Below, piece after piece: positions 1-8,771 of a stretch of 64,000 bases of DNA. The DNA is from Sporosarcina sp. FSL K6-1508 (GTDB taxonomy: Bacteria > Bacillota > Bacilli > Bacillales_A > Planococcaceae): contig NZ_JBBOXF010000001.1 in assembly GCF_038007465.1 (NCBI RefSeq), forward strand, positions 4,674,967 to 4,738,966. The letters are read 5' to 3'. How positions within the stretch are numbered: position 1 is the first letter of the stretch; each line of letters begins with the position of its first letter. The notes beneath the pieces were generated by a model that was not told the DNA's origin, searched no databases, and saw only the letters and a program-made list of their open reading frames with translations. Both the position numbers and the translations under genes were made by a program.

Positions 1-2049
1 CACACGAATGATACGCATGCAAATCTTGCTACGACAGCGGAACGTGCAGCACTCGTCAAAAAACTACGCGAAGAAAAGCCTTACAATGTTCTTCTTGATG
101 CAGGTGATGTCTTTTCTGGGACGCTTTACTTCAATGAGTTTGAAGGACAAGCCGACCTCGCTGTTATGAATTACCTCGAGTACGATGCCATGACATTTGG
201 TAACCATGAATTTGATCTTGGTGGATCTGCTGATGGACATAAAGCGCTAGCTGATTTCATCAAAGGTGCAAAATTCCCTTTCATTAGCGCCAACACTGAT
301 TTCTCAGCAGATCCGCTATTTGAAGGCCTTCAATTTAAAACTGTCGATGCAAAAGCAGAAGACGGTAAAATTTATAACGGAATTATAAAAGAAATAAATG
401 GAGAAAAGGTCGGAATCTTTGGTTTAACAACGGAAGAAACAAAGGACATTTCAAGCCCTGAAAAAATAACATTCACGAATTATATTGTGGAAGCAAAAGC
501 GGCAGTCGCTGCCTTTGAAGATGCCGGCGTTAACAAAATTATTGCCCTTACGCATATTGGCCATAATGACTCCGACAAAGTTGACAATGACCTGCTTCTT
601 GCGAAAAACGTGCCGGGGATTGATATTATCGTAGGTGGACATACACATACTGAACTGAAAGAACCTGTAAATGCCGGTACAAAAGATGTCCCAGTGATAG
701 TCGTTCAGGCGAATGAATATAACAAATTCCTGGGTCAACTTGATATCACATTCGATAACAAAGGTATCATCAAAGATTATAGCGGCGTTCTGCATACTGT
801 CGGCGGTGAAAATGCGGCAGTTGACGCGGACGCAGCAGAACTTATCAAACCTTACGCTGATAAAGTGAAAGAGACGATGGAAAAACCGACCGGCGCAACT
901 GCTGGCGTATTCCTAAGCGGTCTCCGCGATCTAGGCGGTGTTCGTGCAGGTGAAACCAATCTTGGGAACATCATCACGGACGGTATGCTGGCAAAAGCAA
1001 AAGAAATCGATCCTTCCACTGTTATCGCATTCCAAAATGGCGGCGGTATCCGGACTTCCATTCCGCAAGGGCCGATTACATATGGCCAAGCAATTTCTGT
1101 ACTGCCATTCGGAAATACACTTGCATTGATGGAACTAAGCGGTAAAGAATTGAAAGCTGTTTTTGAAAGATCCGTTGAGAAATACCCTGAAGAAGACGGC
1201 GGTTTCCTTCACATTGCTGGAATGAAACTGATCTTCAATCCAGAAGCTGAAGTCGGCAATCGTGTTATCTCCATGAAAACTGACGGCAAGGAAATAGAAG
1301 CCGACAAAATGTATAAAGTCACAACTAACGTCTTCACTGCTCAAGGCGGCGACAACTATGAAGTTCTAAAAAAGGCATATGAAGATGGGCGTGTCAGCGA
1401 GCCTGGTTTCTCTGACTGGGAGAACTTCGCAGATCATATGAAATCCATTGGTACAATCCACTCAGGTATTGAAGGGCGTATTCTGGCAAAAGTCCCTTAC
1501 AGTGATGTTGCCTACGATAGCTGGTCATATCCGTATGTATCAGATCTCTACTACCGCGGTATTTTAAAGGGGACAGGTGCGACATATGGTCCTCAAAAAG
1601 AAATGACACGGGCACAAGCGGCTTCTTGGATCGTCCGTGCACTTGATTTGAAAGCAGAAAAAGCTGCCCCGTTTAGCGACATCGATAGTTACGCAGCCGA
1701 TACAAAAGCTGAAATTGCTGCAGCATTTGAAAATGGGCTTATTAAAGGCAAGAACGGCAAATTCATGCCTAGCGAAAAAGTGACTCGTGCGCAATTCGCA
1801 TTGATGCTTGAACGTGCGTATGAAAATTACACAGGCAAAAAGTACACAGCAGCTAAAAAAGCTCCATTTACAGATTTCGGAAATTATGATACGGAAGCCG
1901 TAAACGCAATTTCCATGCTTCATGAACTTGGAATTACTTCAGGCTCTGACGGGAAATTCATGCCTGGTCAATCAACATCACGCGAACATGCTGCAAAAAT
2001 CGTTTCAAATTTCATTTACAATGTAAAACAAGTGAAAAAGGCTGAATGA
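1..2049 (+). CDS. SLH-anchored 5'-nucleotidase (5' end outside window)
   Basis: The frame is open from base 1 without a start, so the N-terminus and any signal peptide lie upstream. The first visible residues, HTNDTHAN, are the first metal-binding block of a calcineurin-like phosphoesterase. GDVFSG (103-120), GNHEFD (199-216), a THIGH block near 550 and GGHTHT (634-651) follow in the order seen in UshA/YfkN-type 5'-nucleotidases. NGGGIR (1036-1053) marks the C-terminal nucleotidase domain. Three SLH modules (about 1498-2010) close the protein, so it should sit on the secondary wall polymer outside the cell and hydrolyse extracellular nucleotides to nucleoside and phosphate. An in-frame ATG at 166 cannot be the start because it would remove two metal-ligand blocks. 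Family assignment is firm; exact substrate is inferred. Confidence 0.93.
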   Translation, partial: HTNDTHANLATTAERAALVKKLREEKPYNVLLDAGDVFSGTLYFNEFEGQADLAVMNYLEYDAMTFGNHEFDLGGSADGHKALADFIKGAKFPFISANTDFSADPLFEGLQFKTVDAKAEDGKIYNGIIKEINGEKVGIFGLTTEETKDISSPEKITFTNYIVEAKAAVAAFEDAGVNKIIALTHIGHNDSDKVDNDLLLAKNVPGIDIIVGGHTHTELKEPVNAGTKDVPVIVVQANEYNKFLGQLDITFDNKGIIKDYSGVLHTVGGENAAVDADAAELIKPYADKVKETMEKPTGATAGVFLSGLRDLGGVRAGETNLGNIITDGMLAKAKEIDPSTVIAFQNGGGIRTSIPQGPITYGQAISVLPFGNTLALMELSGKELKAVFERSVEKYPEEDGGFLHIAGMKLIFNPEAEVGNRVISMKTDGKEIEADKMYKVTTNVFTAQGGDNYEVLKKAYEDGRVSEPGFSDWENFADHMKSIGTIHSGIEGRILAKVPYSDVAYDSWSYPYVSDLYYRGILKGTGATYGPQKEMTRAQAASWIVRALDLKAEKAAPFSDIDSYAADTKAEIAAAFENGLIKGKNGKFMPSEKVTRAQFALMLERAYENYTGKKYTAAKKAPFTDFGNYDTEAVNAISMLHELGITSGSDGKFMPGQSTSREHAAKIVSNFIYNVKQVKKAE

Positions 2050-2127
2050 GCAAAATGGAAGGCGCTCAGAATCTTGAAACTGCGCTAGGTTGAAAACCTT
2101 CTATATATGTTGAATAAGTGATTACCT

Positions 2128-2171
2128 CTATAAATTGAGTGAAGGCGCCTTACAAGAGGTAGCCGCAGCGG
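2128..2171. repeat. Dispersed GAAGGCGCC-family repeat, copy A
   Basis: A segment with TATAAATTGAGTGAAGGCGCC and then GGTAGCCGCAGCGG matches 28649-28690 with few changes. The following bases (2161-2193) resemble 28735-28773 and 28908-28943. It lies between the nucleotidase stop and its terminator. No coding potential was seen; it is probably a non-coding interspersed element. Confidence 0.5.
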
Positions 2172-2221
2172 ATTTGAAGGGAATCTTTATTGCACTTCAT
2201 CTATGATCTTTTAATTAAGGA

Positions 2222-2267
2222 AAAAAGCGTTCTTGCAAACTTCTTATAGTGTGCAAGAACGCTTTTT
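2222..2267. terminator. Bidirectional terminator between convergent genes
   Basis: A perfect 16-bp stem (AAAAAGCGTTCTTGCA and its complement) encloses a 14-base loop. T-runs follow on both strands, so it can end the nucleotidase on the plus strand and the CapA-like gene on the minus strand. Confidence 0.9.
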
Positions 2268-2274
2268 CTGTTCA

Positions 2275-3360
2275 TTAAAATGACGGAAGACCTACCTGTG
2301 ATTTAACCCACCTCTCATTATACATTCCATCCAATTCTGCATCTTTCAATGAAACAACCATGTACTTTCCGTTGCCATCTCGTGTCACGGCAGTCGGGAA
2401 AAATTCAGCCTTCCCTATTCCTATGTATTGCTTCCCTGCGAACTCCGTATGATTCACGAAAACTCTTGCGATGCCGCCTATATTCGTCGAGTCAAACTGC
2501 TGCGCAGAATAGAAATTACCAAGTGAATAAAACACTTTCGTTTTCCCTACCTCATCATATTTTTGCAACACATGTGGATGATGACCAAAAATGACATCTG
2601 CACCAGCATCTGCAACAAGCTGTGCAATCTCCTCCTGCGTTTCTGAAATCGTTAATTGATATTCCATCCCCCAATGCATCGAAACAACCAACACGTCGAC
2701 CAAGCTCCTTAGGTGGACAATCTCTTCACGCATCTGTTTTCGCTCAGTGACGGAGACTAGATATTCTTTTCCTCGCGGAATAGGGTTGCCATTCGTGTTG
2801 TGCGTATAGCTTAGAATGCCGATCCGAACGCCATCAACTTCTACGATTCGGTCTTTCTCCTTGTCTTCACTAGATGTATATGCGCCTACATAGGGCATGC
2901 CATACTCTTTAATATTGCTAATTGCTTTCCGCAGACCTGCTTCCTTCAAGTCAATTGCATGATTGTTTGCAATCGAGACCATATCAACGCCGTTCTTTTT
3001 CAAATCTCGGATAATATGTTTGGGACTGTTAAAGCTCGGATAACCAGACAGTCCAAGTTCCACACCACCCGGCATTGACTCTTGATTAGCGAGTAAGAAA
3101 TCGATGCCTGTCAGTCGGTCTTTCACAGCTGCAAATGCAAAATCATAATTATCGTATGTATAGAGTGGATTATGAAGAAGAATATCGCCAATCATACCAA
3201 TGGTTAACGACTTCATCTCAATCTCGATATTCAGCGTGACCGGTATACTGCGTTCTGCAAAATCGGCAGGTACGGTGGACTTCTCCCCCATATAATCACG
3301 TAAGCTAAACCCACTTAGTATAAACATAGTAATCAATAACACAAATAGTTTCTTTTTCAA
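2275..3360 (-). CDS. CapA-family metallophosphatase, membrane-anchored
   Basis: Member of the CapA (poly-gamma-glutamate synthesis) metallophosphatase family, about 361 residues. It has an N-terminal hydrophobic anchor (LKKKLFVLLITMFILSG), then GDILLH, NQES, NNHAID, HWGMEY, GHHPHV and YSLGNF, the metal-site blocks of the family in the usual order. The catalytic domain should face outward. The longest frame starts at an ATG at 3378 that lacks a ribosome site. A TTG at 3360 follows GGGGA by seven bases and is preferred here. No other cap/pga gene is nearby, so a role in poly-glutamate export or retention is not supported by context; family members also act as generic cell-surface phosphoesterases. 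Function remains uncertain, family is clear. Confidence 0.85.
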   Translation of the reverse strand: MKKKLFVLLITMFILSGFSLRDYMGEKSTVPADFAERSIPVTLNIEIEMKSLTIGMIGDILLHNPLYTYDNYDFAFAAVKDRLTGIDFLLANQESMPGGVELGLSGYPSFNSPKHIIRDLKKNGVDMVSIANNHAIDLKEAGLRKAISNIKEYGMPYVGAYTSSEDKEKDRIVEVDGVRIGILSYTHNTNGNPIPRGKEYLVSVTERKQMREEIVHLRSLVDVLVVSMHWGMEYQLTISETQEEIAQLVADAGADVIFGHHPHVLQKYDEVGKTKVFYSLGNFYSAQQFDSTNIGGIARVFVNHTEFAGKQYIGIGKAEFFPTAVTRDGNGKYMVVSLKDAELDGMYNERWVKSQVGLPSF

Positions 3361-3472
3361 TATACTATCCCCAGTCATGCTAATTTTAGAGTTTCACAAC
3401 TACCTAACTCATTATAGACCGGAAGTTAGTGCTGAATAGCGTTTCGTAGAAACTAAAAGTATGGTAGAGGAA

Positions 3473-3500
3473 AATGAGACACTTTGGGAAGTGTCTCATT
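3473..3500 (-). terminator. Terminator of the 53-codon gene
   Basis: Perfect 12-bp stem AATGAGACACTT / AAGTGTCTCATT with a TGGG loop lies just after the stop of the small gene at 3508. On the minus strand it is followed by TTTTCC, a short T-run. Confidence 0.75.
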
Positions 3501-3507
3501 AATTATG

Positions 3508-3669
3508 TTACTTATCTCCCTTGCCATTTTCTGCAGTATCCTTAAATTGTTCAACTTGCTTTTCTTCACTCTTCTTTGGCTCGAAGTCTGGATACGGCTT
3601 CTCTTCCGGCATTCCCGTAAACCCATTGTCATTTTCTTTTTTCGAATCTTGCTGTTTTTTTTCAGACAT
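3508..3669 (-). CDS. Small hydrophilic protein, 53 aa
   Basis: Unrecognised. The frame begins at ATG 3669 and is preceded by a strong AAGGAG ribosome site seven to eight bases upstream. It encodes a highly charged protein (begins MSEKKQQDSKKENDNG, centre MPEEKPYPDFEPKK, end AENGKGDK) and stops just before a perfect hairpin terminator. Lys, Glu and Asp dominate; there is no Cys, membrane segment or signal peptide, so it should be cytosolic and probably disordered. The combination of good ribosome site, plausible composition and its own terminator supports a real gene, which length filters easily miss. It lies downstream of the Tad operon on the same strand, with 356 bases between. Confidence 0.72.
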   Translation of the reverse strand: MSEKKQQDSKKENDNGFTGMPEEKPYPDFEPKKSEEKQVEQFKDTAENGKGDK

Positions 3670-4025
3670 TAAAAACACTCCTTTTTATCGATAGTATTAT
3701 TAATACCCTAAAAGCTCCTTTTTCAAGCTGAAATACTAAAATAGCCGTTTAGCTTTCTGGTTTGTCCTATCTTCAGATTTTTTCGGGATGCTCCATAAAT
3801 GGATACCGTTCAGAAGCTGAATTAACTTTTTTTGTTTAGAATATCGAAGTATATCCATTACTTTTAAAAATATCTTTACTAAAATAAGCAAAGAAGGCTT
3901 TATTAGAAGCGATAGAGGTTTTGTTATTATTTTGTCTAAAGCAACCAGAAATGTATAAGTGACGTAGAATTTTACGTTTATCTTGCAAATGATTGATATA
4001 AGAATGTGCTAACTTAACAGACATG
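3670..4025. other. Gene-free stretch after the Tad operon
   Basis: AT-rich, 356 bases, between the small gene and the last Tad-locus gene. A minus-strand frame (3836-4159) crosses it but overlaps the proline-rich protein's 3' end in another frame, has no ribosome site and no recognisable sequence. No clear terminator for the upstream gene was seen. Confidence 0.5.
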
Positions 4026-5966
4026 TTAGTTTGTAAAAGAAGGCTGAAGGCCATCAAATCTTTTGTTTTCCCCATTCTTTTCGTTACCTGATAAGACTTC
4101 TTCTTTTGATTCATTCTGCTTTCCATCTGAAATTTCATCAGATGAACTATCAGTGTCATCTACTTCTTGAACAGGGTCTAATTCTTCTCCACCTTGTATT
4201 TGTTCTTCATTCCCATCATCAACAGGATGATCCGGCTGTGGTTCCGGCTTCGGATCCGGCTGTGGTTCTGGCTTTGGATCCGGCTGTGGTTCTGGCTTCG
4301 GATCCGGCTGTGGTTCTGGCTTCGGATCCGGCTGTGGTTCTGGCTTCGAATCCGGCTGTGGTTCTGGCTTCGGATCCGGCTGTGGTTCTGGCTTCGGATC
4401 TGGCTGTGGTTCTGGCTTCGAATCCGGCTGTGGTTCTGGCTTCGGATCCGGCTGTGGTTCTGGCTTCGAATCCGGCTGTGGTTCTGGCTTCGGATCTGGC
4501 TGTGGTTCTGGCTTCGGATCTGGCTGTGGTTCTGGCTTCGGATCTGGCTGTGGTTCTGGCTTCGAATCCGGTATATCGTTCGGATTTATTTTATCGTTCA
4601 ACTCCGAACGAATTTCAGACGAAAACGGTTTTGTAGCATTATCAATAATAATATCGTCTATTTTACTTAATGGAATTTTTTCACCCATGACTAGATTTTT
4701 TAAAGCCTGCGTGCCTTTACTAAGGTAAGGAGATGCACCTCGTATAACAATCGCTCCAGCAACCGCTCCGATTACAATATTCTCCCATAACCACGTTCCA
4801 TTTTTAATTCCCTCAGCTAAAAAGTTTTCCATACCAGCATATCCAGACAAGAAGGCATAAGCGCCTTTAGTCATTTTTTCCAAATATAAAAATGGACTTA
4901 ATAATACGCCTGAAATTCCACCAATCACTGTATCTATTAATAAATGCTTTAAATTTCTCTCGCTGACTGGCGTAAGTGCTAAGTATAGCCAAGCGTTAAA
5001 ACCTGCTCCAAACAAACCTGATTTCGCCGCCATTGAAGCCAATGCCTTCCAACCATAGGGGGCAATTTTAGAGGTAACCGCTCCGAAAGCACGTGCTATT
5101 TGGGAACTGACATATGCCCAACCACTCACTATTTTGTTTCCTAAAAGACTTACCCCTGATTTAGCCCATGCAACTGCGGCAGTCCATCCGCCAATAATTT
5201 TTCTTTTAACGAGTACGGTAACCAAAGAGCCCATTAACCTTAACTTTACTAGCCCATCAAGTATGAAGATACGTGAAGCGGCAAACCCTCTCATTGCCGT
5301 TGTTCTTAGAGTTCCTCCTACTAGTGCAAAGAATCCTGATGTAACTCCTGCATAAATTCCTAGTCCCGAGAGCCCACCAAGTAATGACCAGCTTAGAGAT
5401 CCTAAAAAACTGAAGTTATCCCCTGCAAATAGCTTATAAATACCTCCAGCTAACAAGGCTCCTCCGCCTACAACCGCTAGAATGCCCCACCCTATCGGTG
5501 TACCTATTAATAATAAACCTCCAATAACAACACCCGTTGCTACTACTGCACCAACAACGACTTGAACCCATTCGTTTTCCCATACCCATACGAAAAAGTC
5601 GCCTACATCTTCAATTACACCCCAAACCCATTCTTTCGTTATATCCCATGCTCCAGGAACCCATTCTTTAAAATCCTTCCATTTTTCTGCAGACCAATCT
5701 TCGAACTTCTCCCACTCACCTAGTAAATACTCTGTTCCATCGTAAGCTTTATCCTTAATCTTATCTAATAGTTTCTCAAACCAATTACGTGAATCTCCGG
5801 TATCTGCAGAATTATTATTATCTAATTCCTGATTGTCTGTCTCAACGAATGACGGAGAGTCATAGTCTATTTCTGTAACATCCGCTAAGGTGGTATTAGA
5901 AAAATTTGAAAAGAGTAATGTTATGAAAACCGCAACTAATGCACCTATTTTCAATCTATGTTTCAA
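4026..5966 (-). CDS. Secreted/membrane protein with 14-copy PDPKPEPQ repeat
   Basis: Unrecognised, 646 residues, last gene of the Tad cluster. It starts at TTG 5966 after AGAGGGTG. Visible parts: signal peptide (1-28, ...LLFSNFSNTTLADV); acidic Asn-rich stretch; Trp-rich amphipathic zone (about 60-130) with WFEKLLDKIKD, GEWEKFEDW, EKWKDFKEW and WVWENEW; a long Gly/Ala-rich hydrophobic core (about 135-430) with several probable membrane segments; then 14 copies of an 8-residue PD(P/S)KPEPQ unit and an acidic Ser-rich tail. The Trp-rich plus hydrophobic arrangement recalls the pre-toxin part of polymorphic toxins, but there is no recognisable toxin domain or immunity gene. Alternatively the proline-rich stalk spans the wall and the protein serves the pilus. 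Same strand and position suggest co-transcription with tad; function unknown. Confidence 0.8.
   Translation of the reverse strand: MKHRLKIGALVAVFITLLFSNFSNTTLADVTEIDYDSPSFVETDNQELDNNNSADTGDSRNWFEKLLDKIKDKAYDGTEYLLGEWEKFEDWSAEKWKDFKEWVPGAWDITKEWVWGVIEDVGDFFVWVWENEWVQVVVGAVVATGVVIGGLLLIGTPIGWGILAVVGGGALLAGGIYKLFAGDNFSFLGSLSWSLLGGLSGLGIYAGVTSGFFALVGGTLRTTAMRGFAASRIFILDGLVKLRLMGSLVTVLVKRKIIGGWTAAVAWAKSGVSLLGNKIVSGWAYVSSQIARAFGAVTSKIAPYGWKALASMAAKSGLFGAGFNAWLYLALTPVSERNLKHLLIDTVIGGISGVLLSPFLYLEKMTKGAYAFLSGYAGMENFLAEGIKNGTWLWENIVIGAVAGAIVIRGASPYLSKGTQALKNLVMGEKIPLSKIDDIIIDNATKPFSSEIRSELNDKINPNDIPDSKPEPQPDPKPEPQPDPKPEPQPDPKPEPQPDSKPEPQPDPKPEPQPDSKPEPQPDPKPEPQPDPKPEPQPDSKPEPQPDPKPEPQPDPKPEPQPDPKPEPQPDPKPEPQPDHPVDDGNEEQIQGGEELDPVQEVDDTDSSSDEISDGKQNESKEEVLSGNEKNGENKRFDGLQPSFTN
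4236..4571 (-). repeat. 14 tandem 24-bp units coding PD(P/S)KPEPQ
   Basis: Units are exactly 24 bp and keep the frame. Four units carry TCG (Ser) where ten carry CCG (Pro), and a C/T change in the first codon marks another subset. High DNA identity implies recent expansion or homogenisation, and copy number should vary between strains. The opposite strand shows long artefactual frames across it. Confidence 0.95.
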
Positions 5967-6087
5967 ATTTGTTCACACCCTCTCAGATCAACTAAAACTA
6001 AATAATCCACTAATTACCAAAGTCATCCACGACCCTATATTCGCATCAAAAGAGAACGGAAAATAGCCAGTTATTCCTTGATGTGGT

Positions 6088-6378
6088 TCATGAAAAATAT
6101 CCGGTCAGCAACCTGAAAATAAGTAAGCCTACAATAAGAACCAATGCCCTCTGGAGGCTCTTACCCGATATCTTATCTTCTTTTTTCGCTTCAGCCATCA
6201 TCATTGCGCCAAGCAAGAATACTGCTGGAAGGAGCGTAATAGTAACAATTGTCATGAAACTTGCAGAAAACGCAGGAATCATAATCTCCTTCTCTTCTAA
6301 TACGAAATATACAGTTATTGTAATCACGCTTAATAAACCTAATATACTTGCAATCCATTTTGCCGTTGAAAACTCCAT
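6088..6378 (-). CDS. Small membrane protein of the Tad locus, 96 aa
   Basis: Unrecognised 96-residue protein with three predicted membrane helices (about 7-27, 34-60 with the FLLGAMMMAEAKKED border, 76-93) separated by short charged loops. ATG start after AAGGAG. It follows the TadG-like gene in the same orientation and precedes the 646-residue protein, so it is probably an accessory of the pilus machinery. The size and topology are unlike the prepilin peptidase TadV/CpaA, and no Asp pair typical of that aspartic protease is seen. Confidence 0.75.
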   Translation of the reverse strand: MEFSTAKWIASILGLLSVITITVYFVLEEKEIMIPAFSASFMTIVTITLLPAVFLLGAMMMAEAKKEDKISGKSLQRALVLIVGLLIFRLLTGYFS

Positions 6379-6472
6379 ATTTAAGTACTCCTTTTTTCAG
6401 TTAATAAACTCCATTATTTGTACAAAGATCATTCTTCACATCTTTACCCACTAACCAAACCTTTGGAAATTC

Positions 6473-7186
6473 TCAAGGACAAGTAATCGTTACTCCCTTC
6501 GGCGAGCCAATTTGAACGGAAGCTTGTGCAGATATTGCACTGACCGATTTGTCTGGAACAGTTATGTATTGACCTTTTCTTTCTGTCTTTGCGTAGATTT
6601 TAAACTCCTCTTTTAGAAATTCGTATTCGACGATCCGATCATTTTGATTTGCTTCCGCAAAAGTCACGGCTTCGTTATACGATTCTGTAAGATTCTCAAG
6701 TACAGCCTGACATGCCATCGTACTAATTTGATTATCCTTAAAAAAGAAAAGCAATGCCGGATTGCCTTCGACTTCTCCCCCGCCGCTCCATACATAGCTT
6801 TTCACATCACCGGGCATCGATTTCCCTAAACTTGTTTCGATGCCCTCTATAAACTCATCGAAAATTTCGGCGACACTCTTCTTTTCTTCCAAATCTTCAG
6901 CTGTTGCCAACGCTGCTGTCAAAAAGTCTTCCCAAGATTGTAGTAAGCTTTGAAGCTCTTCTTCAACTTTCTCTTTCAACACTTCGCTCATATATTCCGA
7001 CGAGCTTCTCGCACCTGCAAGTGCAGCCGAATCAGCACCAGTTTGCGTGACACGTTTATTAATAAATACATTTGAAAAATCAAAGAAAACAAAACAAAGG
7101 AAGATAGATGTAAAAAGCATGCCGATAATAACGAGCATTAACCCATCACCCCGCTCATTTTGTACATACTTGCGGATGTAATTCAT
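6473..7186 (-). CDS. TadG/TadE-like pseudopilin, long form
   Basis: 237 residues. The start (NYIRKYVQNERGDGLMLVIIG) has the type IV prepilin-like pattern: short basic leader, NERG, then one hydrophobic helix (about 15-40), as in putative Flp pilus-assembly TadE/G proteins. The sequence AGADSAALAGAR-like block (TQTGADSAALAGARSS) just after the helix is typical of the Tad_N family. The remaining 170 residues are extracellular and Glu-rich. Unlike proteobacterial TadG there is no VWA domain; a separate VWA lipoprotein heads this operon. Start ATG 7186 follows AGGAT, six bases after the upstream gene's stop. Confidence 0.8.
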   Translation of the reverse strand: MNYIRKYVQNERGDGLMLVIIGMLFTSIFLCFVFFDFSNVFINKRVTQTGADSAALAGARSSSEYMSEVLKEKVEEELQSLLQSWEDFLTAALATAEDLEEKKSVAEIFDEFIEGIETSLGKSMPGDVKSYVWSGGGEVEGNPALLFFFKDNQISTMACQAVLENLTESYNEAVTFAEANQNDRIVEYEFLKEEFKIYAKTERKGQYITVPDKSVSAISAQASVQIGSPKGVTITCP

Positions 7187-7192
7187 CTTATC

Positions 7193-7570
7193 CTAATCCC
7201 TCTTTTTCTCCATCGGCATGACTGCATCAGCAGTAAATTCGAATATCATGTTATCAATTAGAGGCAAACTGATAATAGGTGCTTTCGCTTTCACTTTGAC
7301 AGTTGCCATATCAGTTCCCGCTCCACCGGAAACTTCAATTTCCAGACCAAATGCTGAGTTCTCAGCAATCTCTTTCCATTTTTCATCGTGTGCTGAGGCT
7401 GCTCTAGCGCCATCACGAGCTGCTGCTTCTGCGACTACAACGGTATAAGATATAAGCCCAACTTGCCAAATGATTAACATGGATAAAATCACAAGCGGAA
7501 ACAATCCTAAAAACTGAAGAGCTTGTGAACCTCTTTCATTCTTTACATAGGAACCCCACTCTTTCAACAT
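7193..7570 (-). CDS. TadE-like pseudopilin
   Basis: 125 residues. Leader LKEWGSYVKNERG, then SQALQFLGLFPLVILSMLIIWQVGL as the membrane helix, then VVAEAAARDGARAAS, the conserved TadE stretch (EAAARaGARaa). The short C-terminal part is extracellular beta-rich sequence. In Tad systems TadE-type minor pilins are processed by the prepilin peptidase and are needed for Flp pilus biogenesis. Positioned between the major pilin and the longer TadG-like gene, with the same NERG processing-like signature as both neighbours. Confidence 0.85.
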   Translation of the reverse strand: MLKEWGSYVKNERGSQALQFLGLFPLVILSMLIIWQVGLISYTVVVAEAAARDGARAASAHDEKWKEIAENSAFGLEIEVSGGAGTDMATVKVKAKAPIISLPLIDNMIFEFTADAVMPMEKKRD

Positions 7571-7591
7571 TCCATCATCACCCTCGTTGTA

Positions 7592-7801
7592 TTAAGAACC
7601 ACCGATTCCTTGAATCATCTCTTCCAATTTTGAAATGATTGTCTCACCTATACTTGATCCTTGAATCCCCATCGCAATGACAGACATAATTGCGATAACA
7701 ACAAGTCCAAGTGCAACCCATTCAAGTGCTTGAGCTCCTTTTTCATTTCGAACATATACAAAATACTTTTCATTCATTCTAGCTACTAGTTTTTTCATCA
7801 T
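7592..7801 (-). CDS. Flp-type major pilin
   Basis: 69 residues, the size of Flp/type IVb pilins or slightly larger. A 20-odd-residue basic leader ends in NEKG, followed by AQALEWVALGLVVIAIMSVI: a Glu five residues after the Gly, then a single hydrophobic helix, which is the type IVb pilin signature. A strong ribosome site (GGAGGTTAGG) precedes ATG ATG. The C-terminus is short (IISKLEEMIQGIGGS). It would be cleaved after Gly by a prepilin peptidase, which is not encoded in this window, and polymerised by TadA/B/C. Confidence 0.85.
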   Translation of the reverse strand: MMKKLVARMNEKYFVYVRNEKGAQALEWVALGLVVIAIMSVIAMGIQGSSIGETIISKLEEMIQGIGGS

Positions 7802-7832
7802 TTTCCTAACCTCCAGTAATTTTTAATATCTG

Positions 7833-8768
7833 CTATCGCAGGAATGCATCTAATCCGAATGCTGCTGGATTATAGATGATATTTAAGACTATTAAACCCA
7901 TAATAAATCCAAAGACAGCTGGTGCAATGAAGAATGTTGTGACCAATGTTACTAGCGGGTTCGCTTTCGCGGCTCTTTCCTTTGCGGTAAAACCTCGTGT
8001 AATCCGTAAATCCTCCGCTTGAAGTTTAAATACCCGAGCGACTGCCACCCCTAAAGAAGAACCTTGTATCAGGGCATTTACAAGTGACTGTAATTCTTTT
8101 GAAGAATTACGATCCATCAAACTTTTATAAGCAGTATTTCTTTGAACGCCTAGTTGTACCTCTTTATTAAAACGGTCTATTTCTTCACATAGCGGTCCAT
8201 CAAGCTGACTCGTCACATGTTGCAGTGCGCCATCCAAACTAACACCAGCTTGCAACGTAATACTTACCGTATCTAGGAAATCTGGCATCATTGTACTGAT
8301 TGCCTCTTGTCGCCTTACTGCTGAAAAGTAAAGCCAAATGGAAGGTCCGAAAAAGCCACCGCCAATTGACAACATCAAAACAAATAAGGCAAAAGGCAAA
8401 CCTAAAAATGTATATAAAGTGCCGAATAATAATCCAATCAGCCCTGTAACGAAACGAAGTCCAAAAAATGACTTTAATGTCAGTTCAAGGGGTCTTCCCG
8501 CTTCCTTCAACCATTTTTCATGTTTTTCTACATTTAGAAATAGAGCATATTTCATTCCGATGGGACTGGCTTTCTCCGCCCATTTCACCAAAGGTTCCAT
8601 TATTCTTTTTCGAAGTGGCATATTCTTTTTCTTGTCTTTCAAGTAACCTTGAGAGTGCATTAAATTCTCTCTCTTAGCAATATACAGATAGAAAAATAGA
8701 AAACTGGTAAATAAAGAAATCAGTATTAAACTGAACATGATGATAGAAAAAAAACCGATAATCTCCAT
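7833..8768 (-). CDS. tadC: TadC-type pilus inner-membrane platform protein
   Basis: 311 residues with a T2SS-F domain. Membrane helices lie near the N-terminus (about 5-27), in the middle (two around 105-150) and at the C-terminus (about 270-300). The cytoplasmic domain contains MMPDFLDTVSITLQAGVSLDGALQ, the T2SF motif, and FRxQAEDLRITR-like VFKLQAEDLRITRGFTAKERA. With TadB it forms the platform that couples the TadA ATPase to pilin assembly. ATG start after AAGGGTG, three bases downstream of the tadB stop. Assigned as TadC by position after TadB. Confidence 0.9.
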   Translation of the reverse strand: MEIIGFFSIIMFSLILISLFTSFLFFYLYIAKRENLMHSQGYLKDKKKNMPLRKRIMEPLVKWAEKASPIGMKYALFLNVEKHEKWLKEAGRPLELTLKSFFGLRFVTGLIGLLFGTLYTFLGLPFALFVLMLSIGGGFFGPSIWLYFSAVRRQEAISTMMPDFLDTVSITLQAGVSLDGALQHVTSQLDGPLCEEIDRFNKEVQLGVQRNTAYKSLMDRNSSKELQSLVNALIQGSSLGVAVARVFKLQAEDLRITRGFTAKERAAKANPLVTLVTTFFIAPAVFGFIMGLIVLNIIYNPAAFGLDAFLR

Positions 8769-8771
8769 TAA

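Noticed and set aside
3836..4159. 107-codon minus-strand frame next to the repeat protein
   Set aside because: Overlaps the 3' end of the 646-residue gene in another frame and has no ribosome site or recognisable product.
4236..4571. CRISPR-like array
   Set aside because: Units are contiguous coding repeats of 24 bp without unique spacers. The 21-bp and 122-bp arrays likewise lack a constant-repeat/variable-spacer layout and any cas gene.
4106..4670. Two long plus-strand frames rich in VVLAS and RLWFWL repeats
   Set aside because: They are antisense shadows of the 24-bp PDPKPEPQ repeats; no ribosome sites, and composition reflects the repeat only.
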